Positions 20,754-24,513 of a stretch of DNA of 24,513 nt are shown here, one piece after another (positions within the stretch are counted from its first letter, which is position 1; each line of letters starts with the position of its first letter). The DNA comes from a virus. A program made the translations under genes and the position numbers. The DNA is taken from the IMG/VR virus record IMGVR_UViG_3300024517_000106, positions 1 through 24,513 of that record; one strand, 5' to 3'. The notes under the pieces were generated by a model that worked only from the letters and a program-made list of their open reading frames with translations, was not told the origin of the DNA and did not search any database.

Positions 20754-21040
20754 ACGGAGGGGTAGGGAAAGGGGAAAGCGTCTGGACGTTTGATAATGGT
20801 GGGGCAATGGCATATATGAGCGGTAGCGTGTTTTCGATGTGGCAAGCATACAGGTACAAAAACATTCTACCCAGATCGGGCGGCTGGGAGAATCAGCCGC
20901 TTTTTGTTTTAGCACAGATTGAGGCGATAGATTTGATATACAGCACATGGCGATATATCAGATCGGATAATTCTGATTGGGGCAAATTATCAGCGACACA
21001 AACGGAGATTGTTAAACAGGTTGAGTTATGGCTAGTATAA
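20394..21040 (+). CDS. Tail assembly chaperone GT, -1 frameshift product
   Basis: Reading shifts back one base at A AAA AAC (20720-20726) and continues in the frame that is open to the TAA at 21038-21040. The fusion has about 215 residues: 111 from G, then 104 from T, beginning LITSVTEWVDGGVGK and including YMSGSVFSMWQAYRYKNILP and TWRYIRSDNSDWG. T has no good start of its own; the ATG at 20807 is internal to the continuous frame and has no well-placed ribosome-binding site. The G/GT ratio controls tape measure assembly. The end overlaps the tape measure start by 13 bases. Confidence 0.8.
20720..20760 (+). promoter_or_regulatory. Programmed -1 ribosomal frameshift signal
   Basis: The slippery heptamer A AAA AAC is in the zero frame (codons AAA and AAC). 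After a six-base spacer (20727-20732) comes a hairpin: CCTCCGT (20733-20739) with ACGGAGG (20754-20760), and TACC (20740-20743) with GGTA (20749-20752), one bulged G at 20753 and a five-base loop. The zero-frame TAG is part of the stem. Confidence 0.82.
20880..20910 (+). terminator. Intrinsic terminator-like element inside the T frame
   Basis: GCGGCTG (20880-20886) pairs with CAGCCGC (20894-20900) around a seven-base loop and is followed by TTTTTGTTTT (20901-20910). It is a well-formed intrinsic terminator lying about 120 bases before the tape measure gene but within the frameshifted coding region. Confidence 0.55.
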
Positions 21041-22920
21041 AAACCGAACTAATCATCAGCGCAGTTACAAAAGGCTTCAAGGCCGTTGAAACTTCCGTTA
21101 AGGGTTTGGGGAAATCATTTGAAACGGCCGCCGAAAAAGCATCTACGGCTGGCAAGAAACTTGACGGATTAGATGTAGCCGCCAAAAATATCGCCAAAGC
21201 TGGATTAGCGGCAGGTGGTGCGGCTTTGCTTGCTTTTGGCAAGGCATCCATAACGGCCGCCTCTGATGTTGAAGAAATGCAGTCAAAGTTTGACACTGTT
21301 TTTGGTTCATTGGGCGGAGAAGTCACCGACGATTTGCAGGGATTTGCAGATGCTGCCAATCGTTCCATTTTTGACCTACAGGGATTCGCCGCCACGCTAC
21401 AAGACACCTTTAAGCCGTTAGGGTTTGCCGGTGATGCAGCCGCCGACATGTCGGTCAATATGGTGCAACTGGCAACTGATTTGGGGAGCTTTAACAATAT
21501 TGACACGGCGACGGTTGTCAACGATCTTCAATCTGCACTGGTTGGAAATACCGAAACTCTCCGCAAATACGGGATTGTTGCCAGTCAGTCAGCTATTGAT
21601 AACGAGGCTTATGCACTCGGCCTGAACTTTACAAAAGGCAGAATGGACGCTCTGACAAAGGCAACGGCTATCCAGTCTATCATTATGAAGTCAACCGTTG
21701 ACGCGCAAGGTGATGCGATTAAAACGGCCGATAGTTTTGCTAATCAGATGGTTGGACTAAAAGCCGCCGTGCAAGAATTGAGCGTCACATTTGGCGGGGC
21801 ATTATTACCAGCGGCAACGGCCGTTGTCGGTAAATTGACGGAAGCGACCGATGTCGTCAAGGGTTTGCAGGGGCAAATGGGGCAGATGGCGGAAGCATCA
21901 GACGACGGCACCTCTGCATTTTCTAACGTGCTAGTTGTCATGAATGAAATTAATAAGGCGGTGGGTGGTATCCCCGTCGATGATTGGATTGCAGGGATAC
22001 GCGGCGGCGAGAGAGCCGCTAATGCAGGGGCAATTGCTACAGCTGAACTAGCGGCGGAGATTGAAGAATCCGACAGCGTATTGGCAGCATTGACGCAAAC
22101 AACGCTTGACAACATTGCGGCCGATGAAAGAGCTGCTGCCGCACATGATTTACTTGTATTATCAATACGCGACGGGTTAGATGATGGTGAGCGTTTAGCC
22201 GTTACATGGCAGGATGTGAAGGCGGCGGAAGAAGCGCGGCTTGAGACTGCCGAACGAATGAAAGAAGCTGATGAGGAAAGTGCATTGGCTTTATTTGAAT
22301 TAGAACAGGCACAGGCGGGATATTTTCAAACGGCACTTGATGGCTCGCTGGTGCAAGACGATCTTAATAACGCCATCTTTGACGCAGCCGCAGCAGCGGG
22401 GGCAAGTGCGACAGAGTTAGCTTTACTTGGTGGGGCGTTGGGATTGTATAGTGAGGATGCTGTAAATGCCGCGCTTCAATCGGCGTTGATTCAGGCAAAG
22501 ATAGCTGAATTGGCGGGGTCATTTGCACGGGGCGAAACCACTATCACCGAAATGAGGGCAGAGCTGAACGGGTTTATTTCTGACATCCAAAACGTTCCAA
22601 CGTCAAAGACAATTGATTTTCATTTGAATATACCCAAGATACCGCCATCGTTAGGCGGTAGCGTTGTTCCTGGCGGTAGTGCCGTTGCAGCGGCTGGCGG
22701 GGCAGATTTTACCGTCCCCGCTGGCTTTCCCAACGATTCATTTCCGATTCTTGCACAATCAGGCGAGCATGTAAAGATTACACCAGCAGGGCAAAATGGA
22801 GGCGTTGGTGGGCTTACCGCCAATATAAACATTAGTATTCAAAACGGCGACCCTGCTACCGTCAGAGGGTCAGTGACTGACGGATTGCTAGAAGCGTATC
22901 GACGTAAGGGGGAGGTATAA
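21028..22920 (+). CDS. Tape measure protein
   Basis: This 630-residue protein sets tail length and occupies the tail lumen until DNA ejection. The N-terminal 50 residues carry repeated Lys-rich amphipathic segments, then a hydrophobic Ala/Gly/Leu-rich segment (about residues 52-78) and the tape-measure signature EEMQSKFDTVFGSL near 85, DANRSIFDLQGFAATLQDTFKPLGF near 108, and SVNMVQLATDLGSF. The rest is rich in Ala, Glu and Gln and predicted helical. At 630 residues it is short; the usual 1.5 Angstrom per residue would give a tail of roughly 95 nm. Six CGGCCG copies lie in its Ala/Thr-rich parts. It directly follows the chaperone pair. Confidence 0.88.
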   Translation: MASIKTELIISAVTKGFKAVETSVKGLGKSFETAAEKASTAGKKLDGLDVAAKNIAKAGLAAGGAALLAFGKASITAASDVEEMQSKFDTVFGSLGGEVTDDLQGFADAANRSIFDLQGFAATLQDTFKPLGFAGDAAADMSVNMVQLATDLGSFNNIDTATVVNDLQSALVGNTETLRKYGIVASQSAIDNEAYALGLNFTKGRMDALTKATAIQSIIMKSTVDAQGDAIKTADSFANQMVGLKAAVQELSVTFGGALLPAATAVVGKLTEATDVVKGLQGQMGQMAEASDDGTSAFSNVLVVMNEINKAVGGIPVDDWIAGIRGGERAANAGAIATAELAAEIEESDSVLAALTQTTLDNIAADERAAAAHDLLVLSIRDGLDDGERLAVTWQDVKAAEEARLETAERMKEADEESALALFELEQAQAGYFQTALDGSLVQDDLNNAIFDAAAAAGASATELALLGGALGLYSEDAVNAALQSALIQAKIAELAGSFARGETTITEMRAELNGFISDIQNVPTSKTIDFHLNIPKIPPSLGGSVVPGGSAVAAAGGADFTVPAGFPNDSFPILAQSGEHVKITPAGQNGGVGGLTANINISIQNGDPATVRGSVTDGLLEAYRRKGEV

Positions 22921-22923
22921 ACA

Positions 22924-23340
22924 GTGGGTAAGGCGGTATTTTTGGCCTCATTTGGAGCGCAAACGCTAAAAGATGGCACGGATTTTAAGCAGAAATCTGT
23001 AGACGACGGCGGAGACGTGCCGCGTACTAGTTTATACGAAACGATTGACGGCTCATGGTTTGATGCGGCCGCATCGGGTGCAAATACATTAGTGCCTGGT
23101 ACTGTCTCGTGTGAGATAGCCGTTACAGGATCAAGCGATGCCAACTTCAAAACCAATACCAATCTGATTGACGCTCTGAACGGTACGAAGGCCACCTTGA
23201 CGGGGACATATGCAGATGCGACCACAGTGACATGCACAGCGCGCTGTACTGTTGGCTCCGTTTCAATCAATACATCCTCTCATCTAATCCCCGTCGCATT
23301 TTATAGGTTGAGTTTTCAAAAAACAACAAGCTGGGCGTAA
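22924..23340 (+). CDS. Small tail protein
   Basis: This 138-residue protein follows the tape measure with a strong GGGGGAGG (22909-22916) before a GTG start. It is rich in Thr, Ser, Ala, Gly and Asp and predicted to be beta (KAVFLASFGAQTLKDGTDF, ETIDGSWFDAAASGANT, SCEIAVTGSSD). The position suggests a distal tail or tube-end protein. I know no named family. The beta-rich composition resembles the tube-like genes upstream, but I see no shared motif. Confidence 0.5.
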   Translation: MGKAVFLASFGAQTLKDGTDFKQKSVDDGGDVPRTSLYETIDGSWFDAAASGANTLVPGTVSCEIAVTGSSDANFKTNTNLIDALNGTKATLTGTYADATTVTCTARCTVGSVSINTSSHLIPVAFYRLSFQKTTSWA

Positions 23341-23343
23341 ATT

Positions 23344-24513
23344 ATGGGTAATGTCACCAACGTACAGGTAGAAATCTTCAACGGCTCCGATGTCAGTCAG
23401 GGGACGATTGACGGTGACAAACTGTTGAGTTTCAAAACTAAAGCCATGTTGAGCGGCATCGGGAAAGGCGAGTTTGTTGTCGCGCTAGATGATACGGAAA
23501 GCACGGCCTTGGTGACAAGAAACGCTATAGCCGTTCTGTCATTAGATACAACGCGCATCTCGGGCATCATTGTACAAGCATTTATTATTCAGGAAATCAA
23601 GCAGGATATTTTAGCAAGCGGCCGTGCCGTCTTGCGCGTGTCCGGTGCTGACATGCTCTATGAATGGACATATACCAACCTGGGTTATACGGTCATTGAT
23701 GATGGTGCGGGGGGTGAAATATCAAATATTGTTGATAATATTGTAACCAATTTCGACCCAGGCATTGGCGGCGGCTGGGGTCATACCAATTTCCATTTTT
23801 CAGCGGGACAAGGCGATGGGTATCACGTCCCAAGCGCGGAGACAGCATGGCAAGCAATTAGTCAGCTTGGTGGGGCGCGGGGGATTTATTATTCGCTAGG
23901 ATTAAATGATGCCTCTTATTCTGGCGTAGGCATTCCCGACCGCCGCATCATTGAGTGGGGTAGCTTCCAGGTCACAAACAGCCCCCCGCCGGCCTCTGTA
24001 TTTGATACGATGATCCTGATGTTAGCTCCATCTGCAACGGGTGAGCGGCCAATTCTTGACGGTACGTTTAGGATTATCAATGAACCAAGTGAGGTTGTGA
24101 CGCGGGTATATGTTTATGGCGCGGGGCAGGGTAATGACCGTTTTACATTGGCAGATAAAACAGACGCTGATCCTACCGGATTCACAACCACGGCAGCCGA
24201 TTCTCTCATTGTAAATACAACGCTGGAAGCCGTTTCAGACCAGCCGCAAATCACGCGCGTGACTCATTTCTCGTCTATCAAGCCAGAGGATATTAGCGAT
24301 GCCACAATGAGGGCAACGGCCGCCAACCAATTGTTACAAGCAGGCGTGTCCTATCTAACCGAACGTGATGGTTCTAATAAAGTTTATTATCAAATGGACA
24401 CGCTCCCAGACGGCCGTCATATACCAGGCCAACTTGTCACCCTGACATACACACGCACTTCGCCGTGGGATAGTGCGGGGGCAGAGATCGATACAGACAT
24501 TATATCAATCAGC
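23344..24513 (+). CDS. Tail hub/baseplate-like protein, 3' partial
   Basis: The ATG at 23344 begins MGNVTNVQVEIFNGSDVSQG, and the frame stays open for 390 codons to the right edge. Alternating strands (DKLLSFKTKAMLSGIGKGEF, VLSLDTTRISGIIVQAFI, VLRVSGADMLYEW) are typical of siphovirus Tal/gp37-like tail proteins that form the hub under the tape measure, with a conserved-looking VYVYGAGQGNDRF strand near residue 256 and TTLPDGRHIPGQ-type loop near 355. The rest of the gene, probably with a receptor-binding or lytic part, lies outside. One ACGGCCGT is read as Gly-Arg. The function is inferred from position and strand pattern. Confidence 0.6.
   Translation, partial: MGNVTNVQVEIFNGSDVSQGTIDGDKLLSFKTKAMLSGIGKGEFVVALDDTESTALVTRNAIAVLSLDTTRISGIIVQAFIIQEIKQDILASGRAVLRVSGADMLYEWTYTNLGYTVIDDGAGGEISNIVDNIVTNFDPGIGGGWGHTNFHFSAGQGDGYHVPSAETAWQAISQLGGARGIYYSLGLNDASYSGVGIPDRRIIEWGSFQVTNSPPPASVFDTMILMLAPSATGERPILDGTFRIINEPSEVVTRVYVYGAGQGNDRFTLADKTDADPTGFTTTAADSLIVNTTLEAVSDQPQITRVTHFSSIKPEDISDATMRATAANQLLQAGVSYLTERDGSNKVYYQMDTLPDGRHIPGQLVTLTYTRTSPWDSAGAEIDTDIISIS

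Larger units (their letters stand above)
662..24417. repeat. Dispersed highly iterated palindrome ACGGCCGT (26 copies)
   Basis: Exact copies start at 662, 1825, 4245, 5910, 6776, 7448, 7796, 7899, 8752, 9690, 10565, 11435, 11756, 11784, 12372, 12686, 13986, 15386, 16248, 16391, 18786, 19343, 19591, 20508, 21817 and 24410. Chance would give fewer than one. About 15 more CGGCCG cores have other flanks. Copies are read in all three codon frames (13 Thr-Ala-Val, 10 Gly-Arg, 2 Arg-Pro) and one is non-coding, so the signal acts at DNA level rather than through protein sequence. Confidence 0.9.

Noticed and set aside
20807-21040. T frame as an independent gene starting at an internal ATG
   Set aside because: The frame is open back to the slippery heptamer, the ATG has no suitable ribosome-binding site, and the frameshift signal explains the arrangement.
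1-24513. CRISPR array, insertion sequence, integrase or reverse transcriptase (diversity-generating element)
   Set aside because: I saw no regularly spaced repeats, terminal inverted repeats with transposase, recombinase motifs or reverse transcriptase motifs in the reading frames.

Overview
The window is a stretch of a double-stranded DNA tailed bacteriophage or prophage. Every gene I can support lies on the + strand, and most are tightly packed with ATGA or TAATG start/stop overlaps. The virion genes combine a Mu-like head (DUF935-type portal, MuF-type minor head protein, gpI-like protease/scaffold, gpT-like major capsid protein) with a long-tail module of siphovirus type (tail terminator-like protein, tail tube-like proteins, G/GT frameshifted chaperones, tape measure, tail hub-like protein). 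No tail sheath gene is visible, so a non-contractile tail is the most likely form. No integrase, transposase, replication or lysis gene is recognisable here, so lifestyle cannot be decided. The host is not identifiable. The strongest lineage clue is a hugely over-represented palindrome, ACGGCCGT (26 exact copies), reminiscent of the highly iterated palindromes known from cyanobacterial genomes but with a different sequence.

Layout. 1-2916: small genes of unknown function, including three membrane proteins, one of which ends in a coiled coil and a helix-turn-helix-like segment. 2911-4483: a GNAT-like and a DUF6610-like gene bracketed by two copies of a 55-bp repeat that carries an extended -10 promoter placed exactly at an ATG. 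4481-4585: a promoter followed by a tRNA-like cloverleaf RNA. 4603-6392: more small genes, two with zinc-binding cysteine patterns. 6413-9284: a ParB/DNA-methylase gene lacking its central region (a perfect hairpin sits at the gap), then small and large terminase. 9275-11399: portal and MuF-type protein. 11403-12633: five small genes. 12638-12765: promoter, about 90 nt of sequence, and a strong intrinsic terminator, i.e. a possible small RNA or attenuator in front of the capsid operon.

12774-18720: protease with nested scaffold, decoration protein, major capsid protein, further decoration-like proteins, a protein with a lysine-rich tail, head-tail connector, a DUF5662-like cargo gene, HK97 gp10-like protein and tail terminator-like protein. 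18720-24513: tail tube-like proteins, tail chaperones G and GT with a textbook -1 frameshift signal, tape measure, a small tail protein and the 5' part of a tail hub-like gene that runs off the window.

The genes work together as a packaging and assembly line: terminase cuts and pumps DNA through the portal into a gpT shell built on the nested scaffold and matured by the protease; connector and terminator proteins close the head-tail joint; G/GT chaperones load the tape measure while tube subunits polymerise. The small-gene regions between modules look like accessory cargo and hold most of the unexplained signals.
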